Origin: an uncultured Prevotella sp.
Lineage (GTDB): Bacteria > Bacteroidota > Bacteroidia > Bacteroidales > Bacteroidaceae
Length of the DNA stretch: 41,821 nt
Assembly (NCBI GenBank): GCA_946998205.1
Contig: CAMPYJ010000022.1
Span: 1-41,821, forward strand
Direction of reading: 5' to 3'
The notes under the pieces are model-generated. The model made no database searches. It was not told the origin of the DNA and saw only the letters and a program-made list of their open reading frames with translations. The first letter of the stretch is position 1; every line of letters begins with the position of its first letter. The position numbers were made by a program, and so were the translations under genes. Below are positions 1 through 9,405 of the stretch, one piece after another.

Positions 1-55
1 GTGTGCAACTTTTTATTCATATTTATCAATTTAAATTAATTCCGCCAACGGGTTA
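1..55 (+). repeat. 55-bp repeat, inverted copy of 40546-40600
   Basis: This sequence matches the reverse complement of 40546-40600 at 49 of 55 positions without gaps. It stops 3 bases before the stop codon of the TolC-family gene. The other copy lies between the stop codon of an IS30-family transposase and the start of an ECF sigma gene. The simplest reading is that it is the 3' end of an IS30-family element whose body lies to the left of the window. An old duplicated leader or an integration site are alternatives. The left border cannot be seen. Confidence 0.7.
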
Positions 56-58
56 CTT

Positions 59-1549
59 TTATAAATTGGATTGTTGATTAATAAATTGTTGGATTAACTC
101 TTTTCCTACCTTAAAATCGTAGAGTGCCAATGTTCTTATTACATAGTAATTAGTATAAGCCTGCTGGATGGCAGAATAATACTGAGTCAATGCCGTAAAC
201 TGATTGTTCTGTGCCGCATACAGCTCATAGCCGGAAGTCTTCCCCAAGGAAAACAACTTAATGACCATGCGGTATTGTTCTAAAGAAAGCTGGTAGGTAC
301 GTTTGGCCATGAGCCATTGTTTCAAGGAGGAATGGTAACTATCAATCTTCTCGATTAGTTGGTTCTCGAACTCTTTCCGCTTGCTCTCTCTTTCCAGCAG
401 GAGACTATGGTAGGTATTCTCTGCCATACGAACCTTGTTCTTACCGATGCCCCATTGGAACACTGGTATCTGTACCGTTACACCAACAGACTGTCGGGCA
501 TTGAGACGACGGTAAGCATCAGATAGATTCTCCGCATACTGATTAACGCCATAACCAAGGCTGATGTTGACATTGAAACCATTGCTGATCCTTACGGAAT
601 AGAGTTCCCTTTCAGCTTCCAACCGCTGAATATCCAGTTGACGATAAAAAGGGTGGTTACTCCGGACATGAAGCTCCACCCATACAGAGTCTAACGTGAG
701 CGGCAAATCGAAATCGGGTACTGACACCTCTATTAGTCTGTCTCTGCCAAGGAAAGTGGACAGCCGGCGAAGCGACTGTTCGTAGCTTTTAGTAGCATTT
801 TCTGCTACCAGTTGGCTTTTCAGGCATTGCACTTCTATCTGCTTGTATTCATACTCCGTGCTATGTCCATTGTCTAACTTTACTTTGGCTATATGCAGCA
901 GCGTGTCGTTGTTGAGCCTCGTCTGTACGGACAGGTCACGGTTCATCTTACTAGACAGTGCTTCAAGATACATCCCTAGCACCTGCTGCTGTATGCGGGT
1001 TATGTTAGCACAATATTCGTTTACTGCAACTAGGTTTTTAGTTTCTTCAATGCTTTTTTCCAATCGATGGAGTTTTCTTCCACCCCATAATTGCTGTGAA
1101 TAACTGATATAGTAAGGTGAAGTGCTGAAACTTTGCCTGGACTGGGAATATTCGCGCAGGTAGCTTAAATTACTGCCAATGCTCAGCTCTCCACCAAATA
1201 TTCCTATTTTCTGGCGGATATTCATTCCAACACTGCCGGTATTGGCATAATCCTCTACATACGAGTAATTGCCATCGGAAGCCTGCTGCAGCAAACGAAG
1301 AGAACGGTTAAAACTAACTGGGGAAAGTGTAAGCAAAAAAGAAGGTAGGAAACTCTTTTTGTAATTTTCATAGCGTAGCAGTTCATTGGCATACCTTAGC
1401 TTTTCCATACGGGCCGCATTGGAAAGAAACGACAACGTGTCGACAGTATAAGACAAGGAACACTGACAGTCTCCAGTCTGTGCAGACAACTGTAGACTAT
1501 TCATCAGAAGCAACGCCTTGAAATTGACGATAATACAGATGTGCTTCAT
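59..1549 (-). CDS. TolC-family outer membrane efflux protein
   Basis: A 496-residue protein of the outer membrane efflux (OEP/TolC) family, the trimeric outer membrane channel of tripartite export systems. The N-terminus is hydrophobic (residues about 5-24, ending in SLQLSAQ) and fits a signal peptide. The rest shows the usual two repeats of long amphipathic helices rich in Q, N, E, L and A with aromatic strand segments, for example the YYISYSQQLWGG and VGVTVQIPVFQWG strands that mark each half. Length is normal for the family. No inner-membrane pump or periplasmic adaptor is next to it in the window, so the substrate is unknown. Partners may lie upstream on this strand in another locus. The 3' end touches the 55-bp repeat at the window edge, so its native downstream sequence may have been replaced. 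Confidence 0.85.
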   Translation of the reverse strand: MKHICIIVNFKALLLMNSLQLSAQTGDCQCSLSYTVDTLSFLSNAARMEKLRYANELLRYENYKKSFLPSFLLTLSPVSFNRSLRLLQQASDGNYSYVEDYANTGSVGMNIRQKIGIFGGELSIGSNLSYLREYSQSRQSFSTSPYYISYSQQLWGGRKLHRLEKSIEETKNLVAVNEYCANITRIQQQVLGMYLEALSSKMNRDLSVQTRLNNDTLLHIAKVKLDNGHSTEYEYKQIEVQCLKSQLVAENATKSYEQSLRRLSTFLGRDRLIEVSVPDFDLPLTLDSVWVELHVRSNHPFYRQLDIQRLEAERELYSVRISNGFNVNISLGYGVNQYAENLSDAYRRLNARQSVGVTVQIPVFQWGIGKNKVRMAENTYHSLLLERESKRKEFENQLIEKIDSYHSSLKQWLMAKRTYQLSLEQYRMVIKLFSLGKTSGYELYAAQNNQFTALTQYYSAIQQAYTNYYVIRTLALYDFKVGKELIQQFINQQSNL

Positions 1550-1758
1550 GTTAAGTGTTCACTTTTGCTAACGCTTTAGTAATTTTATTTTGTAAAAATA
1601 TGAATTAATTCGTAATCGTTTACGCTTTTTATTTATTTTAACCTTTTAAATATTGCGGGGTAACTATTTAGGGTCTACAAATTAACTATAACTATCTGAC
1701 AATTAACTATTTATGTAGTATAAAATTTGATCAATTCGCGCAAAATGACTACCTTGGG

Positions 1759-2463
1759 ATGTTAAAACATTCAAGAATCGAGATGAAATACTACTCACAA
1801 TATCGCAGTCACGACCTGTTTGAACTTCAGGAGTCACTTTCTGGATTGAGCAAATCCAACCGTTGGGTCAAGCTGGCCGACCACCTTCCCTGGGACAGGA
1901 TAGAGAAGGAATACAACAAACGCCTGAGGAACAGTCACAATGATGCCGGCAACAAGCCCGCTCGCATGGTGGTGGGAGCGCTAATCGTGAAGCATGTGGA
2001 AAAACTGAGCGATGAGAAAACCATCCAAGCCATTCAGGAGAACCCCTACATGCAGTACCTGCTTGGGATTGAGAAGTTTACGGAAAATCCGGTATTCGTT
2101 CCCGAGTTGCTCGTCCTTGTCCGCAAGCGACTCGACCATGACTTCTTCAACATGCTGACCCTGATGCTGGCGGAAGCAGACGGGAGCAAGCCGAAGAAGG
2201 AATACACCGATGAGGACGGCAACGACCACGGCGGGACGATGAAGATTGACGCCACATGATGCGACGCAGAGGATAAGAAGAGAGCCATCGGCGAGCGAAA
2301 TGAGATAGAAGGCACATTTGGAACAACCAAGAGAGTTTACCGAGCCGACGACATCCGAGTGAAACTTGACCAAACGACTGACACTTGGATAGGAGCTTGC
2401 TTCTTCGCTAAGAATATCATGGAGTTCCTAAGGGGACTTCTTTGCTTCTTTTTGAAAAAACAG
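1759..2463 (+). pseudogene. IS5/IS1182-type transposase remnant, catalytic core deleted
   Basis: The first 166 codons encode the N-terminal DUF772-type domain of an IS1182/IS5-like transposase (KYYSQYRSHDLFELQ, GNKPARMVVGALIVKH, IQENPYMQYLLG). At 2257-2259 a TGA follows MKIDAT where the family has a Cys. The same frame then continues as CDAE and jumps to the C-terminal transposase block (KRAIGERNEIEGTFG, DTWIGACFFAKNIMEF). The segment carrying the DDE catalytic residues is missing, so this is a nonsense mutation plus an in-frame internal deletion. No clear terminal inverted repeats were found. The element cannot move by itself. Its exact right border is uncertain, somewhere between 2450 and 2558. 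Confidence 0.85.
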
Positions 2464-2558
2464 GGTCGAGAGACTTCAAAAAGAGTATTATCGTCAAATT
2501 CAATGGACTTGCAGGAGTTTTTGCCATACCACGAGCTTGCATGGTTATTATTGGTTAG

Positions 2559-2795
2559 CAGGCCCTCAGTAACCGTTATTTTCTACATGAAACAAATGGT
2601 TTCGATTACCTGATAGTGGGAACGCAGACGGGCAATACTTATAAACCGTATTTTTACAAAGTTACCGGTGGAGAACCAGCAAGTGCGCCCAAATACACAA
2701 CTTCAGGTAAAGGCATCTTGAAGTCACTGGGATACGTTGATCCCACGGTGGCTGATATGGAAGATGGCGCCATCGCACCCGTTCTTGATGAATGA
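2559..2795 (+). pseudogene. C-terminal remnant of a predicted surface lipoprotein
   Basis: An open frame without a usable start runs from 2559 to the TGA at 2793-2795. It encodes a segment with HETNGFDYLIVGTQTGNTYK, then FYKVTGGEPASAP, and ends in DMEDGAIAPVLDE. The style (beta-rich, YLIVGT...YK.YFYKV..G.P) resembles the last repeat of PKD-like or other SusCD-associated surface lipoproteins of Bacteroidota, but I cannot name the family with certainty. The 5' part is gone, probably removed by the adjacent transposase-related event. A terminator follows 6 bases after the stop, as expected for the original end of the gene. Confidence 0.6.
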
Positions 2796-2801
2796 TAAAA
2801 C

Positions 2802-2843
2802 GTGCGCTAACCCTATTACTTATACAGAGTCAGCGCACTTTTT
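2802..2843 (+). terminator. Rho-independent terminator of the broken lipoprotein gene
   Basis: GTGCGCT (2802-2808) pairs with AGCGCAC (2832-2838), followed by TTTTT. It lies directly behind the stop codon of the truncated gene. Confidence 0.7.
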
Positions 2844-2896
2844 ACGACGCTGCGCGGCCTTGCGCCGGCTCCCCTCCGCGAGGAGTGGCTGCACAG

Positions 2897-4306
2897 TTAC
2901 TCATCTGCCGCGAAAAGAGGATCCTCAGGCATGACCATCGTTGGGGCCTTGTCGTATTCCTTGAGCAGCTGCGCGGGTACGTATTTCTTATCGACAACCA
3001 AGCGGAACATATATTCATTGAACCAACGGTTGGTCATGATGAGGCAGCCATTCTGTCCGTATGTGGCCCCCCAACTGTTCTCCACCTTCCACTTCAGTGG
3101 CTTGCCCTGTGCGTCCAAGTCGACAGCCGTCAGTGTCATGGCGTGTGTGGAGCCGCTGTCGAACGTGGCAATGCGGTCGGCCTTGCCCATGTTGAACGTT
3201 GTTCCCAGCAGACTGCCGTAATCATAGTTGTCCACATCCATATAGCCTCGCTTGCGATCCAGCTGCTTGCCTACATCGTAAGAGCTGTACATCTTGTGCC
3301 CATCTTTCAAGCTGGCGATGGCCAACTGCGCAATTTCATCCATCGGAAGATTGAGGTATCTCCAGTTGTGTCCATCGTAACTGTGCCGATCATACTCCAC
3401 TTCGTACGTTTCATGATAAGCCCGTCGAGGGTCATTCATCACCATGATGAACGTTCCGTTGAGCCCATGTCCCACCGTTTCGTCATAAAATTCGCGGGGC
3501 GTATAGTGCTTTTGCGGTGTGACAGCCTTGCCGTCTTTGTTTTTGAAAGCGTATGTAAAGCTCTGAACAGGCTCGCCAATGGTTAGCGACAAGATATGAT
3601 AAACGGTGGCAAGCATCTCGGTTTTCCGCTTTTCCACCTCCGCTTTTTTCTTTTTAGCGTTCACCATGCGTCGCAATTCCAGTCCGTATTCGCGCAATTT
3701 GGATGACAACAGACGAGCCATCACCCTGGTGTTGTCAGACGAATAGGTCTCGGGCATCACGCTCATGGGCACCAAACCATACTTCTCTGCCAAGTCGGCA
3801 ACCCCGCAAAAGGTTCCGCCATCACTGATGGGATTCTTGAAGAAGAACTGCACGCGCTTGTCATCCAATGGCTTCGACGCGTTGTCAATGACGCCTTGCA
3901 GCATGAGGTTGGCCTTCTCCAGCTGGTCATAGAAGAATAAGTAGGCATGTGAGAACTCCACGGACAGCGTGTCTTGGTGCCGTTTGGCAAAGTTGGCGCG
4001 CAGCACGTTGAAGCCCGAGAACATCCAACAGCGGCCGCTCTTCTGCTGGTCGTGTATGCTCTGCTTGGGTGTCTCGATACTGAAATAGGTGTCCACCGCA
4101 CCCTGATTGGCATGGTTTTTAACCAAATCGTCAATGTTGTTAGATGCCACGGCATTGATGATAGCCTTGTCGGCAAGTGAAGATGGTTGCGCCCGCTGTA
4201 TCTTTCTCAACAGGTCAGCAGAAAGTCCACCAGGCTTTTGCGCCCCTACGGCCAAGCTCGAGAACAGCAGGACGGCAGCCAAGAAAAATGATTTCTGTTT
4301 CATCAT
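2897..4306 (-). CDS. Secreted C1-family aminopeptidase (bleomycin hydrolase-like)
   Basis: A 469-residue cysteine peptidase of the C1B bleomycin hydrolase/PepC family, an aminopeptidase that usually forms a self-compartmentalising hexamer. The catalytic Cys lies in QQKSGRCWMFSGFN (Cys about residue 93), the catalytic His in STHAMTLTAVD and the Asn in VENSWGATYGQNG. I start at the ATG of MMKQKSFFLAAVLLF, not 16 codons upstream, because the former opens a clean signal peptide ending near SLAVGAQ. The signal peptide indicates export to the periplasm or surface, unlike the cytoplasmic E. coli/yeast-type enzymes. It is monocistronic, and a -7-like TATTTTTG lies at 4335-4342 on this strand. A role in using small peptides is inference. 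Confidence 0.9.
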   Translation of the reverse strand: MMKQKSFFLAAVLLFSSLAVGAQKPGGLSADLLRKIQRAQPSSLADKAIINAVASNNIDDLVKNHANQGAVDTYFSIETPKQSIHDQQKSGRCWMFSGFNVLRANFAKRHQDTLSVEFSHAYLFFYDQLEKANLMLQGVIDNASKPLDDKRVQFFFKNPISDGGTFCGVADLAEKYGLVPMSVMPETYSSDNTRVMARLLSSKLREYGLELRRMVNAKKKKAEVEKRKTEMLATVYHILSLTIGEPVQSFTYAFKNKDGKAVTPQKHYTPREFYDETVGHGLNGTFIMVMNDPRRAYHETYEVEYDRHSYDGHNWRYLNLPMDEIAQLAIASLKDGHKMYSSYDVGKQLDRKRGYMDVDNYDYGSLLGTTFNMGKADRIATFDSGSTHAMTLTAVDLDAQGKPLKWKVENSWGATYGQNGCLIMTNRWFNEYMFRLVVDKKYVPAQLLKEYDKAPTMVMPEDPLFAADE

Positions 4307-4543
4307 ACGTTTGTTTGAATGATTGATAGGTTGACAAAAATACGCATTTTTCATGGAACAATCCAGTATTTCAGGTTAAAACTCATTTTAGGGCGGTTCA
4401 ATAAATTACCACCGTAAAGTTTTTTGAGTTGCGACGGCGGGGATTTATCTGATAAACGCACTGCTGGACGTAAAAAACACAATGCGTCATTCTTACATGA
4501 TAGCGCCGTATGTCTGCCAGCAAAATTCATTGCGAAGGATGCG

Positions 4544-4569
4544 TTGTTCACTTAAATTTATTATCTTTG
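4544..4569 (+). promoter_or_regulatory. Candidate promoter of the dxs operon
   Basis: A -7 element TATCTTTG lies at 4562-4569, immediately before an in-frame ATG at 4571, with a TTG at 4544-4546. The spacing of 15 bases is short for the Bacteroidota consensus (19-21). A start site near 4575 would leave the ATG at 4571 outside the mRNA and supports 4595 as the dxs start. Confidence 0.5.
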
Positions 4570-4594
4570 CATGGTTATAGAAGAGAGCTTATTG

Positions 4595-6502
4595 ATGGAC
4601 AAGACGAATTTAAGGCTTTTAACTCAAATTAATTATCCCGAAGACTTACGAAAACTCAGCGTTGAAGAGTTGCCCGAGGTGTGTCGTGAACTTCGCGAAG
4701 ACATCATCCAAGAGGTCTCTGTAAACCCCGGACACTTCGCATCGTCGCTTGGAGCCATTGAGATTACCGTGGCCCTGCACTATGTGTTTGACACGCCGAA
4801 CGACAAACTTGTATGGGACGTGGGCCATCAGGCCTATGGACACAAGATACTCACGGGACGGCGTGAGCTGTTCTCCACCAACCGGAAGCTGCATGGACTG
4901 TGCCCGTTTCCCACGCCTTTGGAGAGCCGGTACGACACTTTTACCTGTGGACATGCCTCCAATTCCATCTCGGCGGCATTGGGCATGGCCGTCGCAGCCA
5001 AGAAAAGTGGCGAGAATGACAAGAAGATTGTAGCCATCATCGGCGATGGTGCCATGAGTGGTGGATTGGCATTCGAGGGACTGAACAATGTTTCGTCTAC
5101 CCCGAACGACCTTCTCATCATCCTCAACGACAACGACATGAGCATCGACCATGCGGTAGGGGGAATGGAAAAATATCTGTTGAGCCTCGACACCAACGCC
5201 ACTTACAACAAGCTGAGGTTCAAGGCTTCGCAATGGCTCCATCAACGCGGCTACCTCAGCGAGAACAGAAAGAAAGGCATCCTGCGGCTCAACAATGCCA
5301 TCAAGTCGGCCATCAGCCGCCAACAGAACATCTTCGAGGGCATGAACATCCGGTACTTCGGACCTTTTGACGGGCACGACGTCACTGAAATCGTGCGCAT
5401 CCTGAGCCAGCTGAAGAACATGAGAGGCCCCAAGCTGCTGCATCTGCACACCACCAAGGGTAAGGGATACAAGCCTGCCGAGGAGTCGCAAACCGAATGG
5501 CATGCACCTGGTAGATTCAACGCCGAGACGGGTGAGCGCATCGTTAAAGACTGTTCTGAAGAGCCACCGCGCTACCAAGACGTTTTTGGTGAGACGCTGA
5601 TAGAGCTTGCTTTGCAGAACCCAAAGATTGTAGGGGTCACCCCTGCCATGCCAACCGGCTGCTCGATGAACAAGCTGATGAAGGCCATGCCAGACCGAGC
5701 CTTTGACGTTGGCATAGCCGAAGGACACGCGGTGACCTTTTCAGGAGGCATGGCGAAAGAGGGCTTGCAGCCGTTTTGCAACATATACAGCTCGTTTGCG
5801 CAACGCGCTTACGACAACATCATCCACGACTTGGCCATCCTCAACCTGCCCGTGGTACTGTGTTTGGACCGCGCAGGACTTGTTGGTGAGGACGGCCCCA
5901 CGCACCATGGCGCATTCGACCTGGCGGCCTTGCGCCCCATCCCCAATCTGACCATCGCCGCACCGATGGACGAAAAGGAGCTGAGACGACTGATGTACAC
6001 GGCTCAACTGCCCGACAAGGGGATGTTTGTCATTCGTTATCCGCGCGGCAGAGGGGTGAACAAGGATTGGAAATGCCCACTGGAGGAAATCAAAGTGGGC
6101 ACGGGTCGCAAGCTGAAAGACGGCGACCAGGTGGCCATCCTCACGGTGGGCCCCATCGGAAATGATGTGCAGAAGGTTATTCAAGCATTGCCTCAGCGGG
6201 ACAACGTGGCGCATTACGACATGCGGTTCATCAAGCCTTTGGACGGACAGTTGTTGGAAGAGATTGGGAAAAAGTTCAAGAAAGTGGTCACGATTGAAGA
6301 CGGCGTGCGCAACGGCGGGTTCGGTTCGGCGGTCCTGGAGTGGCTCAACGACCATGGATATGCCCCAAGCGTGCAGCGAATGGGATTGCCCGACGAGTTT
6401 GTGACGCATGGCTCGGTGGACGAACTGAGGAGAATCGTGGGACTGGACGCACCCCACATCAGGCAAGTCATCGAAGCAATGCTGGCTTCAGACCAAGACT
6501 GA
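4595..6502 (+). CDS. dxs: 1-deoxy-D-xylulose-5-phosphate synthase
   Basis: A 635-residue thiamine-diphosphate enzyme that condenses pyruvate and glyceraldehyde-3-phosphate, the first step of the MEP isoprenoid pathway. It shows the transketolase layout: a ThDP/Mg block GDGAMSGGLAFEGLNN after VGHQAYGHKILTGR, the HTTKGKGYKPAE linker, the pyrimidine-binding domain (VGIAEGHAVTFSGGMA, DRAGLVGEDGPTHHG) and the C-terminal domain (EDGVRNGGFGSAV). I choose the ATG at 4595 (MDKTNLRLLTQINYPEDLRKL) because the predicted promoter leaves the ATG at 4571 untranscribed and because this matches the family N-terminus. It is the first gene of an operon with trkA (41 bp downstream), trkH and manA. Confidence 0.95.
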   Translation: MDKTNLRLLTQINYPEDLRKLSVEELPEVCRELREDIIQEVSVNPGHFASSLGAIEITVALHYVFDTPNDKLVWDVGHQAYGHKILTGRRELFSTNRKLHGLCPFPTPLESRYDTFTCGHASNSISAALGMAVAAKKSGENDKKIVAIIGDGAMSGGLAFEGLNNVSSTPNDLLIILNDNDMSIDHAVGGMEKYLLSLDTNATYNKLRFKASQWLHQRGYLSENRKKGILRLNNAIKSAISRQQNIFEGMNIRYFGPFDGHDVTEIVRILSQLKNMRGPKLLHLHTTKGKGYKPAEESQTEWHAPGRFNAETGERIVKDCSEEPPRYQDVFGETLIELALQNPKIVGVTPAMPTGCSMNKLMKAMPDRAFDVGIAEGHAVTFSGGMAKEGLQPFCNIYSSFAQRAYDNIIHDLAILNLPVVLCLDRAGLVGEDGPTHHGAFDLAALRPIPNLTIAAPMDEKELRRLMYTAQLPDKGMFVIRYPRGRGVNKDWKCPLEEIKVGTGRKLKDGDQVAILTVGPIGNDVQKVIQALPQRDNVAHYDMRFIKPLDGQLLEEIGKKFKKVVTIEDGVRNGGFGSAVLEWLNDHGYAPSVQRMGLPDEFVTHGSVDELRRIVGLDAPHIRQVIEAMLASDQD

Positions 6503-6543
6503 GACACTTGAAACAACAAAGAATAAAAAGAAATCACATAGAC

Positions 6544-7887
6544 ATGAAGATTATCATCTGTGGCGCATACGGCATCGGCACGCATCTGGCCAAGATGCTT
6601 TCACGCAATCACGAAGACATCACGCTGATTGATGAAGACGACGAACGGCTGGCTCAGATAGGAAGCGACTTTGACCTGCTGACCGCACAGGCCTCGCCCA
6701 GCAGCATTAAGGCATTACACGAAGCGGGCGCTGAACATGCGGATTTGTTCATTGCCGTAACGCCTGAAGAGAGTCTGAACATCACTTCGTGCGTTCTGGC
6801 CAAAGCCTTAGGAGCCAAGAAGACCGTGGCCAAAATCAGCAACAGCGAATACACGGCCCCCGAACTGCAGGATTTCTTTACCGGACTGGGTGTCAGTTCG
6901 CTGATTTACCCAGAGAAGTTGGCTGCCGTAGACATCATCAACGGACTCAAGATGTCGTGGGTCCGCCAGCGATGGGATGTGCACAATGGCGCATTGGTGA
7001 TGCTGGCCATCAAGCTGAGGGAGACCTGTGAGATACTCAACAACCCGCTGAAGAACCTCTGCGGACCCGACGATCCGTATCATGTGGTGGCTATCAAGCG
7101 TTTGAACGAAACCATCATCCCCGGTGGTAACGACGAATTGAAGCTCTACGACTTGGCTTACTTCATGACAACCACGCAATACATTCCCTACATCCGCAAG
7201 ATAGTGGGCAAAGAGCAGTATGTAGACGTGAAGAACGTGATGATCATGGGCGGCGGCGCGACGGCCGTCAGAGCCATCAACACCATGCCCGACTACCTGG
7301 ACACCAAACTCATTGAGATCAACGAGGACCGGTGTGAAGAGCTCAACAACCTGTTGGACGATGACAAAGCACTCATCATCAACGGAGACGGACGTGACAC
7401 CCAGTTGCTGCTGGAGGAAGGTATCAAGAACACGCAAGCCTTCGTTGCCCTGACCAGCAATGCCGAGACCAACATCCTGGCCTGCCTAACAGCCAAGCGA
7501 CTGGGCGTGAGGAAGACCGTCGCCATGGTGGAGAACGTTGACTATGTGAACATGGCAGAGAGCCTGGACATCGGCACCATCATCAACAAAAAGGCCATCG
7601 CGGCCAGCCACATCTACCAAATCATGCTCGACGCCAAAGTCATGAACATGCGATTCATCATGACTGCGAACGCCGACGTGGCCGAGTTCGTGGCCCAAGA
7701 AGGCTCCCGCGTCACAAAAAAGCCCGTGAAAGATCTGGGATTACCTAAAGAGGCGACCATAGGAGGACTGGTCAGAGGAGATGAGGGACTGCTCGTCTCG
7801 GGACACACGCAGATACAGACAGGGGACATCGTCATGGTGTTCTGTCACAACATCAATCTCAAGACGATAGAAAAACTCTTCATATAG
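6544..7887 (+). CDS. trkA: Trk potassium uptake regulatory subunit TrkA
   Basis: A 447-residue peripheral NAD(H)/nucleotide-binding subunit that gates the TrkH potassium channel. It has the duplicated RCK_N-RCK_C layout of full TrkA. The first Rossmann motif is CGAYGIGTHLA at the N-terminus with the acidic LIDEDDER strand. The second is MIMGGGATAVRA near residue 235 with KLIEINEDRCEEL. Each is followed by a C-terminal RCK lobe. The ORF is open further upstream into dxs, but the ATG at 6544 begins exactly at the Rossmann strand MKIIICGAYG and is the right start. trkH begins 20 bp downstream, so the two products are probably made together. Confidence 0.95.
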   Translation: MKIIICGAYGIGTHLAKMLSRNHEDITLIDEDDERLAQIGSDFDLLTAQASPSSIKALHEAGAEHADLFIAVTPEESLNITSCVLAKALGAKKTVAKISNSEYTAPELQDFFTGLGVSSLIYPEKLAAVDIINGLKMSWVRQRWDVHNGALVMLAIKLRETCEILNNPLKNLCGPDDPYHVVAIKRLNETIIPGGNDELKLYDLAYFMTTTQYIPYIRKIVGKEQYVDVKNVMIMGGGATAVRAINTMPDYLDTKLIEINEDRCEELNNLLDDDKALIINGDGRDTQLLLEEGIKNTQAFVALTSNAETNILACLTAKRLGVRKTVAMVENVDYVNMAESLDIGTIINKKAIAASHIYQIMLDAKVMNMRFIMTANADVAEFVAQEGSRVTKKPVKDLGLPKEATIGGLVRGDEGLLVSGHTQIQTGDIVMVFCHNINLKTIEKLFI

Positions 7888-7907
7888 CAAAGTCAAAACA
7901 GCAAGCA

Positions 7908-9365
7908 ATGTTCAACCTCAGGACTATATACAAAGTGATAGGCTCCCTGCTTTTCATCGAAGCCTTCATCCTTTTCATCTGCTTCGGAATGGCTCTTTTC
8001 TACGGTGAGGATGACGCCATGCCTTTTCTCGTGTCGGTATTCATCGGTCTCTTCTTCGCTTTCATCCTACGATACTTAGGGCGCAACTCCGACAACACCT
8101 TGTCCAGGCGCGACGCTTACCTGGTGGTGACGCTCTCATGGATAGTCTTCAGTTTCTTCGGAACGTTCCCCTTTACCCTCAGCGGCTACATTCACAGTTT
8201 CACGGACGCCTACTTCGAGACCATGTCCGGGTTCACTACCACCGGTGCCACCATCATAGATGACGTAGAAGTGTTACCCCACGCCCTACTCTTCTGGCGT
8301 TCACTGACCCAATGGATTGGCGGCTTGGGCATCGTGTTCTTCACCGTCGCCCTGCTTCCCTCCATGGTTGGAGGATCGGTTCAGGTGTTTGCAGCTGAAG
8401 CAACCGGCCCTATCAAGTCGAAATTGCACCCAAGGCTTTCCACCAGTGCCAAGTGGATTCTTACCGTCTACTTCGTGCTTACCCTCGCCTGCATAGGCTG
8501 TTTCATCCTTTATGGTATGAACTGGTTCGACGCCGTCAACTATTCGATGACCTCCACGGCCACGGGTGGCTTCTCCACTCACAACAACAGCGTCGCCTAT
8601 TTCCAGTCACCCGCGCTGGAATACATCTGCATCATTTTCTGTTTTCTGTCGGGCGTGAACTTCACCCTGCTGTACACCACGGTGGTGAAGCACCGCTTCA
8701 ACGCTCTCATCAAAAGCTCTGAATTCAAACTCTACCTGAGCATCGTCGTACTCTTCAGCCTGTTCATCATGGTCGAGTTGATGCTCAAGCGGGGTTATGC
8801 CTTAGAGCCCGCATTCCGCTCAAGCACCTTCCAAGTAGTCTCGTTCATGACCACCACCGGCCTTTTCAGCGACGATGCCGGAAAATGGCCACACGTCACC
8901 TGGCTAATCCTGTCCGTCGGCATGTTCATCGGAGCCTGCTCTGGGTCGACCAGTGGCGGCCTCAAGTGCATCCGAGTGGTGATGCTGCTCAAGACCATCC
9001 GCAACGAATTCAAGCAAATACTGCACCCCAACGCCGTACTGCCCCTGAAAGTTGACGGTGCCAACATACCCTATCAGAAGCGTGGCACCCTGCTGGCCTT
9101 CTTCACCATGTACCTCATCCTGTGCCTGCTGGCTGCATTCGCGTTGATGATGGTCAACACCGACAGCACCGACGCCATCACCATCATCCTCAGCTGCATC
9201 GGAAACGTGGGGCCGGCGCTGGGACATGAAATCGGACCGACGATGAATTGGAGCATGTTACCCGACTTTGCGAAATGGGTATGCTCGCTGCTCATGCTCA
9301 TCGGCCGTCTGGAAATATTCACCGTGCTGGTCATCCTGTCACCGTCGTTCTGGAAAGACAACTGA
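7908..9365 (+). CDS. trkH: Trk potassium uptake channel subunit TrkH
   Basis: A 485-residue inner-membrane potassium translocating protein of the TrkH/KtrB superfamily, with four pseudo-repeats each carrying a selectivity-filter loop: MSGFTTTGATI, MTSTATGGFSTH, SFMTTTGLFSDD and ILSCIGNVGPALG. The conserved RLEIFTVLVI segment lies near the C-terminus. Many hydrophobic segments run from residue 7 onwards. It sits directly behind trkA in the dxs operon. Its length agrees with TrkH rather than the shorter KtrB. Confidence 0.95.
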   Translation: MFNLRTIYKVIGSLLFIEAFILFICFGMALFYGEDDAMPFLVSVFIGLFFAFILRYLGRNSDNTLSRRDAYLVVTLSWIVFSFFGTFPFTLSGYIHSFTDAYFETMSGFTTTGATIIDDVEVLPHALLFWRSLTQWIGGLGIVFFTVALLPSMVGGSVQVFAAEATGPIKSKLHPRLSTSAKWILTVYFVLTLACIGCFILYGMNWFDAVNYSMTSTATGGFSTHNNSVAYFQSPALEYICIIFCFLSGVNFTLLYTTVVKHRFNALIKSSEFKLYLSIVVLFSLFIMVELMLKRGYALEPAFRSSTFQVVSFMTTTGLFSDDAGKWPHVTWLILSVGMFIGACSGSTSGGLKCIRVVMLLKTIRNEFKQILHPNAVLPLKVDGANIPYQKRGTLLAFFTMYLILCLLAAFALMMVNTDSTDAITIILSCIGNVGPALGHEIGPTMNWSMLPDFAKWVCSLLMLIGRLEIFTVLVILSPSFWKDN

Positions 9366-9405
9366 ACAAGAAAATTACAAAACAGTAAACATAACATAGA
9401 AAAAT

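Noticed and set aside
4646..6466. Long minus-strand frames (360 and 241 codons) opposite dxs
   Set aside because: They lie wholly within dxs, whose motifs are intact. They have no family pattern and are mirror frames of a GC-rich gene.
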